The translations under genes and the position numbers were made by a program. Source: Christensenella sp. UBA7102 (GTDB lineage Bacteria > Bacillota > Clostridia > Christensenellales > UBA1750). From it: a stretch of 35,587 nucleotides of DNA. The stretch is taken from positions 1-35,587 of the forward strand of contig DKYK01000075.1 in NCBI GenBank assembly GCA_002492415.1, given 5' to 3'. Shown here in pieces: positions 8,019 through 16,281 of this stretch (position 1 is the stretch's first letter; each line of letters opens with the position of its first letter). The notes below the pieces were generated by a model. That model was not told the origin of the DNA, searched no databases, and saw only the letters and a program-made list of their open reading frames with translations.

Positions 8019-9116
8019 TTAAATGAGGAGAGAAAGCAGGTTTTCCAGGTTGGCGCAGGTGTCGGAGAGAGCCTGCGCAGCGTCCGCAATGGGCAGTGCA
8101 TTCTCGTCAAAGGCGAGTGAAAGGTGCAGCACGGGGTAGAGTTCCAACGCGTCGCCGTCGGGACGAAGGGCCTGCTGCGGGGCAGGTACGATCAGGCGCA
8201 GCGCGCCGTCGCCGGGGGCATGAACGGCGGTGACGGCGGTGGCGGACAGGTCGATCACGTCGGGCAGAGGGGAGAGCGCGTCGAGCTGGCGCAGGGTGAC
8301 GGCCTCCGCGGGGGTGAGCAGACCGGCCAGCGCGGTGTGCATGGCGGCAAAGCGTACCATGGACACGATGCGCACGCCCGTGCGTTGCGCGATGTCCATG
8401 CAGGCGGTCAGATCGGCGTCAGCAGTGAGACAGGCGGGGCGGGAAACCCCGGCAGAGGGGACTTCCACAGGGGCCTGCGCAGCGGGTTCGTCGCTTTCCG
8501 CTTCGGTAGCCGGCTCAGCGGCTGTGGCGGACTCGTCAAGGGCTTCCAGGTCGTCGGTTTCGTCTTCCACATATTGGAGGAACTCTTCCTCAGAGAAGTC
8601 GGGACCATCCTGCGCGTCCGCTTGGGCGGGTTCGTCGGGCGCTGCGGAGGGCACGGGCGCTTCGGGCGCGTCCGCGGCGGCAGGGGTAGCGTCGGAAACT
8701 GGCTCTGCAGAGGGCTCCGTTGGGACGTCTGCCGTTTCCGGAATTTCCTCTGGGATTTGCACGGGAGAAGCCTCGGGAAGGGCAGGCTCCTCGGGGGCGC
8801 TTTCGATTTCCTCTACGGGTTCCGCGGCGGGCGCCTCGTCCAGGTAGGACTGACGGCCCAGATTGAGCACGGAATCGGGCGTGGGGGCGGAGAGCATGCC
8901 CACGTCGGCGGGGCAGTGCACCAGCTCGCCCTCGGGTACAAAGATGGCGACCAGTCGGCCTGCCTTCTGCGATTTTACGGTGTAGGTGCCATCGTCCGTA
9001 TCAAAGGAGAACAATTCGTCGCCCTGCGCGACCCAGTCTCCGGTCTTTTTGTACCAGTTGGTGATCATGCCGGTCTCGTCCTTGCCGCCGCGGCTGGGCA
9101 TCTGGATGACTGCCAT
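8019..9116 (-). CDS. lipoyl-domain/E2-like protein lacking catalytic residues (pseudoenzyme candidate)
   Basis: The 365-residue protein is built like the E2 subunit of 2-oxoacid dehydrogenases. It has an N-terminal lipoyl/biotinyl-type domain (residues 1-~75), a long acidic Pro/Ala/Glu linker (~80-245), and a C-terminal segment resembling the E2 acyltransferase core. The lipoyl domain has the expected MPSRGGKDETGMITNWYKK, but the lipoyl-lysine site ETDK reads DTDD (Asp42). The core ends VLHLSLAFDENALPIADAA where an active E2 has the DHRxxDG motif, so the catalytic His and Asp are absent. It is shorter than a normal E2, and no E1 or E3 genes are nearby. The ATG at 9116 follows GAGGGA by about 6 nt. 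The role is unknown; a structural or regulatory function is possible. Confidence 0.7.
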   Translation of the reverse strand: MAVIQMPSRGGKDETGMITNWYKKTGDWVAQGDELFSFDTDDGTYTVKSQKAGRLVAIFVPEGELVHCPADVGMLSAPTPDSVLNLGRQSYLDEAPAAEPVEEIESAPEEPALPEASPVQIPEEIPETADVPTEPSAEPVSDATPAAADAPEAPVPSAAPDEPAQADAQDGPDFSEEEFLQYVEDETDDLEALDESATAAEPATEAESDEPAAQAPVEVPSAGVSRPACLTADADLTACMDIAQRTGVRIVSMVRFAAMHTALAGLLTPAEAVTLRQLDALSPLPDVIDLSATAVTAVHAPGDGALRLIVPAPQQALRPDGDALELYPVLHLSLAFDENALPIADAAQALSDTCANLENLLSLLI

Positions 9117-10023
9117 AAGCTGTCCCTCGCTTTCCGATAAAAGGTTCACAGGTTTGGGTTTGATTATACGCGGGTTTTTGCGGGGTGTCAACTTGGGGAA
9201 GAAACGGCGGCTGGGGATGGCTGGGGTAACAGACTTCGGTGACGAACTCGTCGGGGTTGCTGGTTTCGTGGGGACTGACGTGGTAGAGGTTGAAGGCGGG
9301 GCCAGAGAGGGTGTAGCCGTTGTCCAGCACCCAGGCGGCGACGGCGGCCATCACGTCGTTGAGCTGAGCGTAGGAGCCGTGGCAGACGGCGGTGGCGGCG
9401 GTGACGGGCGGGAGGGTGCAAAAGTGCACGCCGTCCGTGTCGGGATAGGCGCCGCGGACGGTCTTTTGGGCCTCGACATCGACGTCGGCCTCGCGGAATT
9501 CGCGGTCGTGGAACACGACGGCGCACAGGCAGGGGTCGTCGGGGACGAGATGCAGCGGCGCGGTGCGGCGCACAAGCTCGCTCCAGAGCAGGCCTTCCTG
9601 GTCGTAGGAGGGAATGGTCATGCGCAGCGTGGCGGCGTAGCGGGCGGGGAAGGTTTTGATGGTGACGGGAAGTTTCATGGTGATACCGTCCTTTCTCAGG
9701 CGTTGCAGCGCTGTCCCGAGCAGGCGCAGGCGGCGGGCGGTCTGGCTTTGCAGCTGGGCGAGCTCCGCGCGGCGCTCGAGCAGGTGGCGCTCGAGCAGCG
9801 CGGGGTCGTCGCAGGCGAGCAGCTCGCCGATGGCGGAAAGGCCAAAGCCCATGTCGCGCAGCGCGGCGATGCGGCTGGCCGTGGGCAGCTGGCTCTCGCG
9901 ATAGTAGCGGTAGCCGGTGTCCGGGTCGATGCGGATAGGGCGCAGAAGGCCCAGCTCGTCATAGTGGCGCAGCATGCGGATACTGACGCGGGACAACTTG
10001 GAAAATTCTCCGATCTTCAGCAT
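9001..10023 (-). CDS. MerR-family regulator with GyrI-like effector domain
   Basis: Residues 1-~70 are a MerR winged helix (MLKIGEFSKLSRVSIRMLRHYDELGLL, then GYRYY). A coiled-coil helix follows, and from ~115 a GyrI/AraC effector-binding domain of the BmrR type (LPVTIKTFPARYAATLRM, ending DEFVTEVCYP). Such proteins activate efflux or detoxification genes when they bind a hydrophobic ligand. GAGG lies 6 nt before the ATG. The frame runs some 65 codons past the normal family end, through the intergenic gap and 116 nt into the next gene, so the C-terminal tail is probably not native (stop codon lost or a base change). The functional protein likely ends near 9200. Confidence 0.85.
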   Translation of the reverse strand: MLKIGEFSKLSRVSIRMLRHYDELGLLRPIRIDPDTGYRYYRESQLPTASRIAALRDMGFGLSAIGELLACDDPALLERHLLERRAELAQLQSQTARRLRLLGTALQRLRKDGITMKLPVTIKTFPARYAATLRMTIPSYDQEGLLWSELVRRTAPLHLVPDDPCLCAVVFHDREFREADVDVEAQKTVRGAYPDTDGVHFCTLPPVTAATAVCHGSYAQLNDVMAAVAAWVLDNGYTLSGPAFNLYHVSPHETSNPDEFVTEVCYPSHPQPPFLPQVDTPQKPAYNQTQTCEPFIGKRGTAYGSHPDAQPRRQGRDRHDHQLVQKDRRLGRAGRRIVLL

Positions 10024-10064
10024 GGGATACCTCGCAGATCTGCAGGATTTTTCAGCTCAAGGGT

Positions 10065-10095
10065 ATTGTAGCGCCTGACACGGAGGGAGAGTCAA
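10065..10095 (-). promoter_or_regulatory. MerR-type promoter with 19-bp spacer (autoregulation)
   Basis: On the minus strand TTGACT (10095-10090) and TACAAT (10070-10065) are separated by 19 bp, with CTCCC next to the -35. A 19-bp spacer and a TTGACTCTCCC start are the hallmark of promoters that MerR-family proteins untwist. It lies directly upstream of the merR-like gene, which suggests autoregulation. Confidence 0.65.
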
Positions 10096-10164
10096 GAGAC
10101 GAATGCGCTTTTTTCTCCGGAGAGGGCATCCGGCACAAAAATGCGTGCATCCGGGCGCATTATA

Positions 10165-10173
10165 TGGTACAAT
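10165..10173 (+). promoter_or_regulatory. extended -10 promoter of the ABC-F gene
   Basis: TGGTACAAT forms an extended -10 element (TG at 10165-10166, TACAAT at 10168-10173) about 48 nt upstream of the ABC-F start. No convincing -35 box lies at the usual distance. Confidence 0.45.
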
Positions 10174-10220
10174 GAAAACCGTATATGGACGGACGATCCC
10201 GGGGAAGGGGAATTTTTTGT

Positions 10221-12128
10221 ATGATCGTAATGCAGACCAATCAATTGACCAAGGCATTTGGCGTCAACGAGGTGCTCAAGGGCGTGACGCTGACGATACA
10301 GGACCGCCATCGCGTGGGGCTGGTGGGATCCAACGGCTCGGGAAAATCCACGCTGCTCAAGATATTGGCGGGCCAGGATCATTATGACGGGGGGACGCTG
10401 TCCGCCACGCGCGGGCTGCGCATCGGATTTCATACGCAGCTGGACGACCTGACCTCGCCGCTGACCGTGTGGCAGGAGATGGAAACCTGCTTTGAAGGAA
10501 CCTTCAAAATGGAAGAGCAGCTGCGGCAGATGGAGCAGCGCATGGGGGAGATGCACGACAGCGATCCCGAGGCCTATGCGCGCCTTGCCGAGGAATATGC
10601 ACGGCTGACCGACCGGTTTGAAGAGGAGGACGGCTACGCTTGGCGCTCACGGCTGCAGGGAGTGCTCACCGGCCTGGGATTTACCGCGGCGCAGTACGAC
10701 CAGACGGTGGCCTCCCTCTCGGGCGGGGAGCGCACGCGGCTGAAGCTGGGCAAGCTGCTGCTGATCAAGACCGACCTGATTCTGCTGGATGAGCCCACCA
10801 ACCACCTGGATCTGAACTCCATCCAGTGGTTGGAGGACTATCTGCGCGCGTACAAGGGCGCGGTGGTGGTGGTGTCGCACGACCGGTATTTCCTGGACGC
10901 GGTGTGCAACTCCATCGCAGAGCTGTCCTTTGGGCGCATTGAGCAGTACGAGGGCAACTACACGCGATACCTCAAGCTGCGCGAAGAGGTCATGGTGCGG
11001 CGCATGAAGGAGTACACGCTGCAGCAGAAGGAGATCGCGCGCGAGGAGGCCATCATTGCGCAATTCCGCGCATACAACACCGAAGCGGCGCACATCAAGG
11101 CCAAGAGCCGCGAAAAGCGGCTGAATATGATCGAGCGGGTGGACAAGCCAGAGGAGGAGCACAGCGTGTATTTCTCCTTCCATGCGGGGCGCGGGACGGG
11201 TAACGACGTGCTGATGTGCGAGGACCTGTCTAAAAGCTACGGGGACAGGACGCTGTTTCAGGGATTGAACCTGCACGTGCGCGCGGGCGACCGCATTGCG
11301 CTGCTGGGAGCAAACGGAGTGGGCAAGTCCACGCTGCTCAAGATCCTCACGGGCAGGGAGCAGGCGGACGGCGGCTCGGTGCGGTTTGGCTCGGGCGTGG
11401 AGATCGGGTACTACGACCAGCAGCAGGAGGGGTTGACGCCGGACAAGGATGTGCTGGGCGAGGTGTGGGACGACTTTCCGCGCATGGAGCAGACCACCAT
11501 CCGCAATGCGCTGGCAGGGTTTCTGTTCACCGGAGAGGATGTGTTTGCGCCCGTCAGCACGCTGTCGGGCGGCGAGCGCGGGCGCGTGCTGCTGACCAAG
11601 CTGATGCTGCGGCAAGACAATTTCCTGATCCTGGACGAGCCCACCAACCACTTGGACATGGACAGCCGCGAGATGCTGGAGACGGCGCTGCTGGACTTTG
11701 AGGGAACCATCCTGACGGTATCACACGACCGGTACTTCATCAACCGCATCGCGGATCGGGTGATCGTAATGGAGCCGGGCGGCGTGACGGAATACATTGG
11801 CAACTACGACGATTACCTGGAAAAGGCGGCGCAGAAAAACGCGCCCGATGAGGAGCTGACCCAGGTTAAGACCAAAACCGCGCTGCGCGAGGAAAAAAAG
11901 CGCGAGAAGGCGGCGCAGGAGGCTGCGCGGCGAGAGCGGGAGCGCATCGCGAATTTGGAGACGCGCATCACCGAATTGGAAGAAAAAATGACGCAATTAG
12001 AGATTGAGATGAGCGATCCGGACACCTATGCGGACAACGCAAAGGCCCAGGCCCTGAGCAAAAGGTACACCGATTTGCAGAGCAAGATTGCGCAGCTGTA
12101 CGAGGAGTGGGAGCAGGCGCAGTCCTGA
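10221..12128 (+). CDS. ABC-F family ATPase (ribosome-associated)
   Basis: This 635-residue protein has two ABC domains and no membrane part, as in ABC-F proteins that act at the ribosomal E site in translation control or antibiotic protection. Domain 1 has Walker A GSNGSGKST, signature LSGGERTRL and LDEPTNHLD. A P-site-tract linker rich in charged residues follows (~250-320). Domain 2 has GANGVGKST, LSGGERGRV and LDEPTNHLD. A C-terminal coiled coil (~570-635) is rich in Glu, Lys and Arg. The ATG at 10221 lies 10 nt after a GGGG-type site; the next Met is three codons later. The order resembles housekeeping ABC-Fs such as YdiF/YfmR more than resistance types, but the subclass is not certain. 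Confidence 0.9.
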   Translation: MIVMQTNQLTKAFGVNEVLKGVTLTIQDRHRVGLVGSNGSGKSTLLKILAGQDHYDGGTLSATRGLRIGFHTQLDDLTSPLTVWQEMETCFEGTFKMEEQLRQMEQRMGEMHDSDPEAYARLAEEYARLTDRFEEEDGYAWRSRLQGVLTGLGFTAAQYDQTVASLSGGERTRLKLGKLLLIKTDLILLDEPTNHLDLNSIQWLEDYLRAYKGAVVVVSHDRYFLDAVCNSIAELSFGRIEQYEGNYTRYLKLREEVMVRRMKEYTLQQKEIAREEAIIAQFRAYNTEAAHIKAKSREKRLNMIERVDKPEEEHSVYFSFHAGRGTGNDVLMCEDLSKSYGDRTLFQGLNLHVRAGDRIALLGANGVGKSTLLKILTGREQADGGSVRFGSGVEIGYYDQQQEGLTPDKDVLGEVWDDFPRMEQTTIRNALAGFLFTGEDVFAPVSTLSGGERGRVLLTKLMLRQDNFLILDEPTNHLDMDSREMLETALLDFEGTILTVSHDRYFINRIADRVIVMEPGGVTEYIGNYDDYLEKAAQKNAPDEELTQVKTKTALREEKKREKAAQEAARRERERIANLETRITELEEKMTQLEIEMSDPDTYADNAKAQALSKRYTDLQSKIAQLYEEWEQAQS

Positions 12129-12148
12129 CTGGGAAACGGGGGGATGGC

Positions 12149-12699
12149 ATGGACGCGGAGCTGTGGAAGAGCGTGGCGGCGCGGCTGCTGGAGCGGCTGC
12201 GGGTGCGCGCATTGATGAGGAGATGCATCCTTATGCGCCGCAGCAGAAGATTGTGATGCGTTGGGAATTCATGCTCGGCGTGGAGGCGTATCTTGCCGGA
12301 ATACGGGCGCGTTGCCGGACGCTTGAGGACATACTGGCGCAGATGAATGCGTACCCGGAGACGATGCGGCGCTATGGAGACGGTCTGCTGCGGAACGCGT
12401 GGGAGGCGCACAGCGCATCCGGCGGCGAGACAGAATACCGGGATGCGCTGCGCGTGCGGACGGCGATGCGCAGGGAGCTGCTGGAGCAGCTCGCGCCCTA
12501 CGACGCCTGCCTGATGACAGGGCCGACCAACTGCATGCATTTTGCGGGACTTTCGTCCGTATGCGTTCCCTTTGACGTGAACGAACAGGGCGTTCCGCGG
12601 GGGACGATCCTATGCGGCGCGGATGAGAGGCGGTTGTGTGCCGCGGCGCGGACGATTGAGCGATTTGCGCGGCCGCTTCCGCTGCCGAACCTGCCGTAA
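12149..12699 (+). pseudogene. amidase-signature family remnant (C-terminal part only, frameshifted)
   Basis: The downstream frame (from about 12210) matches the last ~160 residues of amidase-signature enzymes: EFMLGVEAYLAG, TLEDILAQMN, YRDALRVRTAMRRELLE, DACLMTGPTNCMHFAGLSS and VPFDVNEQGVPRGTILCGADE. The Ser-cisSer-Lys catalytic core, which lies N-terminal of this in active enzymes, is missing altogether. An ATG at 12149 with a G-rich site opens a different frame (MDAELWKSVAARLLERL) that looks like the preceding amidase helix, so a frameshift is likely near 12205. The remnant begins 20 nt after the ABC-F stop, suggesting a deletion removed the 5' two thirds. Confidence 0.65.
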
Positions 12700-12748
12700 T
12701 TTGACGAAAGGCTCCATCCGGACAGAAAAAAGAGAAGGGATGAGGAAG

Positions 12749-14350
12749 ATGAAATACGATACGCTGTATTATCCGTATGCGTCCAGACGCAACCTGGTCT
12801 ATGGTCACAGAGGCATGGTGGCCTCGTCGCATCCGCTGGCGACGCAGGCGGGGCTGCACGTGCTGCACGAGGGCGGCAACGCGGTAGACGCGGCGCTGGC
12901 GGTGGCGGCGGCGCTGACGGTGGTGGATCCCGCCAATAACGGCGTGGGCGGCGACTGCTTTGCCATCGTGTCCATGAAGGGCGAGCCGCTGCAGGGACTG
13001 AATTCTTCGGGATTTTCGCCCGAAATGCTGACAAAAAAGCGCGTGGAGGCGGAGGGGCACAGGGACGCGGTGCCTTTCAAGGGTTGGCTGCCCGTGACGG
13101 TGCCCGGCGCGCCCGCGGGCTGGGCGGCGCTGCATGAGCGCTATGGCAGCAAGCCCCTGATCGAGCTGTTCGCCCCGGCGATGGAGCTGTCGCAGGGCTA
13201 CGCGCTGTCGCCGGACAACGCGCCCATCCTCAATGTGTTTACGCGCAATGCGCAGGGCAGCAAGGACCCCGTGCTGCGCAGGTGGCTGGAGGGTTTCAAC
13301 CCACAGGGGCGCACGCTGCGCGCAGGCGACGTCTGCGCGGTGCCCGAGATGGGGAAGACGCTGCGCAGGCTGGCGGAAACTAAATGCCGCGATCTGTATG
13401 AGGGCGATTTAGCGGAATGCATCGACGCCTACAGCCGGCAGACGGACGGCACGCTGCGCGGAGAGGACTTGGCGGCGTATGCGGCGCGTTGGGTGCAGCC
13501 CGTGTCCACCTCCTTCCGCGGACACGAGATCTGGGAACTGCCGCCCAACGGGCAGGGCATGACGGCGCTGATCGCGCTGAATCTGTTTGAAGCGCTGCCC
13601 ACGCAGGGCGCGGACGTGGTGGAAAAGCTGCATCTGGAGATGGAGGCCATTAAATTGGCGTTTTCCGACGCGCTGCACTATATCGCGGATCCCGCGTTCA
13701 TGCAGGTGCCGCCCGAGGCGCTGCTGAGCAAGGAGTACGCGGCGCAGCGCGCGGCGCTGGTGACAGATCGAGCGCAGACCTATGCGCCGGGAAAGCCCAT
13801 GCACGGCGATACGGTGTATTTCTGCTGCGCGGACGGGCAGGGCAACAGCATCTCCATGATCCAGAGCCTGTATCAGGGATTTGGATCGGGGGTGTACATC
13901 CCTGGCACGGGAATTTGCCTGCAGGACCGCGGCGCGTGCTTCTCCATGCAGGCGGGCCATGCCAACGAGGTGGGGCCGCGCAAATACCCGTATCACACCA
14001 TCATACCGGGCTTCCTCACGCGAGAGGGCGAACCGGTGGGGCCGTTCGGCATCATGGGCGGATACATGCAGCCCCAGGCGCATATGCAGGCCATGATTCG
14101 CCTGCTGGACGAGGGCGTCAACCCGCAGGCCGCGCTGGATGCGCCGCGCTTTTGCTGGACGGAGGGGCTGTGCTTTGACGTGGAACCCACATTCAACCCC
14201 GCAGTGCTGGATGCACTGCGCCGCAAGGGACATGTGCTGAACGTCGTCTCCGGCGGACAGTACGGGCGCGGGCAGATGATCCTGCGCGACGGCGGCAGCT
14301 GGGTCGGCGCGACGGAGCCGCGCGCGGATGGCTCCGTCATTGGATTCTAA
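12749..14350 (+). CDS. gamma-glutamyltransferase family protein
   Basis: This 533-residue Ntn-hydrolase precursor belongs to the GGT family, which cleaves gamma-glutamyl bonds of glutathione and related peptides. The N-terminal part has GMVASSHPLATQAGLHVL, GGNAVDAALAVAAAL and NNGVGGDCF. The predicted self-cleavage Thr lies in HGDTVYFCCADGQGNSISMI (Thr355 from this start), followed by GFGSGV and FGIMGGYMQPQ. No signal peptide is visible, so it is likely cytoplasmic like YwrD-type members. The ATG at 12749 has GAAGGG 9 nt upstream; 12740 is the alternative. It sits between an amidase remnant and a methyltransferase that starts 11 nt after its stop. Confidence 0.88.
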   Translation: MKYDTLYYPYASRRNLVYGHRGMVASSHPLATQAGLHVLHEGGNAVDAALAVAAALTVVDPANNGVGGDCFAIVSMKGEPLQGLNSSGFSPEMLTKKRVEAEGHRDAVPFKGWLPVTVPGAPAGWAALHERYGSKPLIELFAPAMELSQGYALSPDNAPILNVFTRNAQGSKDPVLRRWLEGFNPQGRTLRAGDVCAVPEMGKTLRRLAETKCRDLYEGDLAECIDAYSRQTDGTLRGEDLAAYAARWVQPVSTSFRGHEIWELPPNGQGMTALIALNLFEALPTQGADVVEKLHLEMEAIKLAFSDALHYIADPAFMQVPPEALLSKEYAAQRAALVTDRAQTYAPGKPMHGDTVYFCCADGQGNSISMIQSLYQGFGSGVYIPGTGICLQDRGACFSMQAGHANEVGPRKYPYHTIIPGFLTREGEPVGPFGIMGGYMQPQAHMQAMIRLLDEGVNPQAALDAPRFCWTEGLCFDVEPTFNPAVLDALRRKGHVLNVVSGGQYGRGQMILRDGGSWVGATEPRADGSVIGF

Positions 14351-14361
14351 TGGAGGGGAGC

Positions 14362-15096
14362 ATGAAGGAGAATCATTACGACAACCCGATATTTTTTGAA
14401 AAGTACGCCCACATGACGCGCTCGCAAAAGGGGCTGGCCGGAGCGGGCGAATGGCTGACGCTCAAGCGGTTGCTCCCCGATTTTACGGGCAAGCGCGTGT
14501 TGGATCTGGGCTGCGGCTACGGCTGGCACTGCGCCTGGGCTGCGCAACACGGTGCGAAGAGCGTGCTGGGCGTGGACCTTTCCGAGAGAATGCTGTCCGT
14601 GGCGCGGGAGAAGAACGCTGCGCCCGGCATCGAATACCGCCAAAGCGCGATGGAGGAGCTGGAGCTCCCGGACGGCTGTGTGGATGTGGCGCTCAGCTCG
14701 CTTGCGCTGCATTATGTGCGCGACTACGAGGCGCTGATGGCGCGTGTAGCGCGGTGGCTGGCGCCGGGCGGGGTGCTGGTGTTCTCAGTGGAGCATCCGG
14801 TGTTTACGGCGCAGGGGCCGCAGGACTGGGTATACCGGGAGGATGGCTCCATCGCGCACTTTCCGGTGGACGACTATTACATCGAGGGGCCGCGCGACGC
14901 GGTGTTTCTGGGTGAGCATGTGCGCAAATACCACCGGACGCTGACCACTTATCTGGGGGCGCTCACGCGCGCGGGGCTGCTGCTGCGCGCGGTGGTGGAG
15001 CCGCAGCCGCCCGAAGAGATGCTGGACGAGCCTGGCATGCGCGATGAGCTGCGGCGCCCCATGATGCTGATCGTACGCGCGGAAAAGGCATGGTGA
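14362..15096 (+). CDS. class I SAM-dependent methyltransferase
   Basis: This 244-residue protein is a type 11 class I methyltransferase. Motif I is VLDLGCGYGWHCAWAA (~residues 46-61), the acidic end of strand 2 is LGVDLSERML, and ALSSLALHYVRDYEALM and LAPGGVLVFSVEHP follow. The ATG at 14362 lies 5-6 nt after GGAGGGG; the ATG at 14350 overlaps the previous stop codon and lacks a spaced site. Substrate unknown. It is probably cotranscribed with the GGT-family gene. Confidence 0.85.
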   Translation: MKENHYDNPIFFEKYAHMTRSQKGLAGAGEWLTLKRLLPDFTGKRVLDLGCGYGWHCAWAAQHGAKSVLGVDLSERMLSVAREKNAAPGIEYRQSAMEELELPDGCVDVALSSLALHYVRDYEALMARVARWLAPGGVLVFSVEHPVFTAQGPQDWVYREDGSIAHFPVDDYYIEGPRDAVFLGEHVRKYHRTLTTYLGALTRAGLLLRAVVEPQPPEEMLDEPGMRDELRRPMMLIVRAEKAW

Positions 15097-15334
15097 AGGA
15101 GGCGGCTGCGCCGATAGGCCTGCAAAAGGTGAAGCATTTCCCGTCGGCAGTCGCGCCGCAGCGAGGAATACGTCCTTACCTGCGGATGAAACTGGGATCC
15201 CTCTTCCCGGAAGCGGGGAGAGGGATCTGTGCGCATGTTCGGAGGGGTCAGCGAGCCCAGTGCGTCTTAGAGCACACGAAAAAGGCAGACAATGTTGAGG
15301 AAAAGAAAATTTAGTAATTTATCATGATAAAGCG
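15097..15334 (+). other. intergenic region with several hairpins
   Basis: No convincing gene is present. The strongest structure is a 13-bp stem (15196-15208 with 15215-15227, one G-U pair, 6-nt loop) without a T-run. Upstream of it CCGCAG and CTGCGG (around 15158 and 15179) close another hairpin, and GGG/CCC pairs flank position 15255. All lie before the promoter at 15335, so they belong to the 3' end of the methyltransferase transcript or to a separate RNA. I could not match them to a known riboswitch or to 6S RNA. Confidence 0.4.
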
Positions 15335-15363
15335 TTGACATAGAAAAGTGGACGTGATATACT
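15335..15363 (+). promoter_or_regulatory. strong sigma-A promoter of the amino-acid ABC operon
   Basis: A consensus TTGACA (15335-15340) and TATACT (15358-15363) are separated by 17 bp. They lie 52 nt upstream of the binding-protein gene. Confidence 0.85.
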
Positions 15364-15414
15364 GTCCTCATCGATCGCAAAAGCGGTCAGTTCAATGAAA
15401 AAGAGGTAGGAGTT

Positions 15415-16248
15415 ATGAAAAAAATACTGGTCGTATTGCTGGCTGTCGTACTGCTGCTGGGTTGCACCGCCTGCTCGGGCGGGGAGCAGAAGGACCGCCT
15501 GACCCAGATCAAGGAAAAGGGCTACATTGAGATGGTGACCGAGCCTGCCTGGGCGCCCAATGAGTTCATTGATCCCTCCAAGACGGGCGACGACAAGTAC
15601 GTGGGTCTGGACATTGAGCTGGGCAAGTACATCGCCGAAAAGATCGGCGTGGAGCTGAAGGTGATCCCGCTGGAGTTCACCGCGGTGCAGGCCGGCATCG
15701 TGGATGGCAAGTACGATATGGCGATCTCGGCAATGGCCTACTCGCCCACCCGCGCCGAATCCATGACGATGAGCGACGTGTATCAGCCCAGCAGCGACGG
15801 CTACGGCTACCTGTGCCGCGCCGAGGACGTGGATAAGTACACCTCCATCGAGTCGGTCAAGGACGCGGTGGTCATCACCCAGTCGGGCTCGGTGCAGGAG
15901 TCGCTGTTCAACGACCAGATCGGCAAGGACAATGTCAAGGAGTTCAAACTGGTCTCCTCCATGACGGATGGCTACCTTGCGGTCGCCGAGGGCAAGGCGG
16001 ATGTCTGCATCACCGCCATCAGCTCGGCCGACTTGTATGCCGCGGCCAACGGCGGCCTGGATACCCCGGATTTCCTGCTGGAAGTGGATCCCAACATGAA
16101 CGGCACGGTTGTGGCCATGCCCAAGGAGGGCTGCGACAGCCTGTGCGAGATCGTCAACCAGTGCATCGCCGAGCTGACCGAGCAGGGCAAGTTCGTGGAG
16201 TGGGAGGCCGAGTTCAAGGCCTACGCCAAGCAGCTGGGCATCGAGTAA
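15415..16248 (+). CDS. amino-acid ABC transporter substrate-binding lipoprotein
   Basis: This 277-residue family 3 solute-binding protein opens with a lipoprotein signal peptide (MKKILVVLLAVVLLLG) and a lipobox ending CTAC, which anchors it to the outer face of the membrane. The mature part shows family features: GYIEMVTEPAWAPNEF, YVGLDIELGKYIAEKIG, GKYDMAISAMAYSPTRAE and GKADVCITA. A GAGG site lies 9 nt before the ATG. It is the first gene of a binding protein-permease-ATPase operon behind a strong promoter. The ligand is probably a polar amino acid or related compound; which one is not determinable here. Confidence 0.92.
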   Translation: MKKILVVLLAVVLLLGCTACSGGEQKDRLTQIKEKGYIEMVTEPAWAPNEFIDPSKTGDDKYVGLDIELGKYIAEKIGVELKVIPLEFTAVQAGIVDGKYDMAISAMAYSPTRAESMTMSDVYQPSSDGYGYLCRAEDVDKYTSIESVKDAVVITQSGSVQESLFNDQIGKDNVKEFKLVSSMTDGYLAVAEGKADVCITAISSADLYAAANGGLDTPDFLLEVDPNMNGTVVAMPKEGCDSLCEIVNQCIAELTEQGKFVEWEAEFKAYAKQLGIE

Positions 16249-16281
16249 CGGAAAAACGACAGGGTAGGAGCTAAGAGGGCA

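Noticed and set aside
8124..9140. A 338-codon plus-strand open frame with Gly/Arg-rich repeats
   Set aside because: The repetitive look comes from reading the Pro/Ala/Glu linker of the E2-like gene on the opposite strand.
15140..15260. 6S RNA or SAM riboswitch in the hairpin-rich gap
   Set aside because: No conserved core of either could be matched, and the hairpins lie upstream of the promoter rather than in a leader.
15090..15314. A 74-codon frame in the gap before the transporter operon
   Set aside because: It has no ribosome binding site or protein character and covers the hairpin-rich region.
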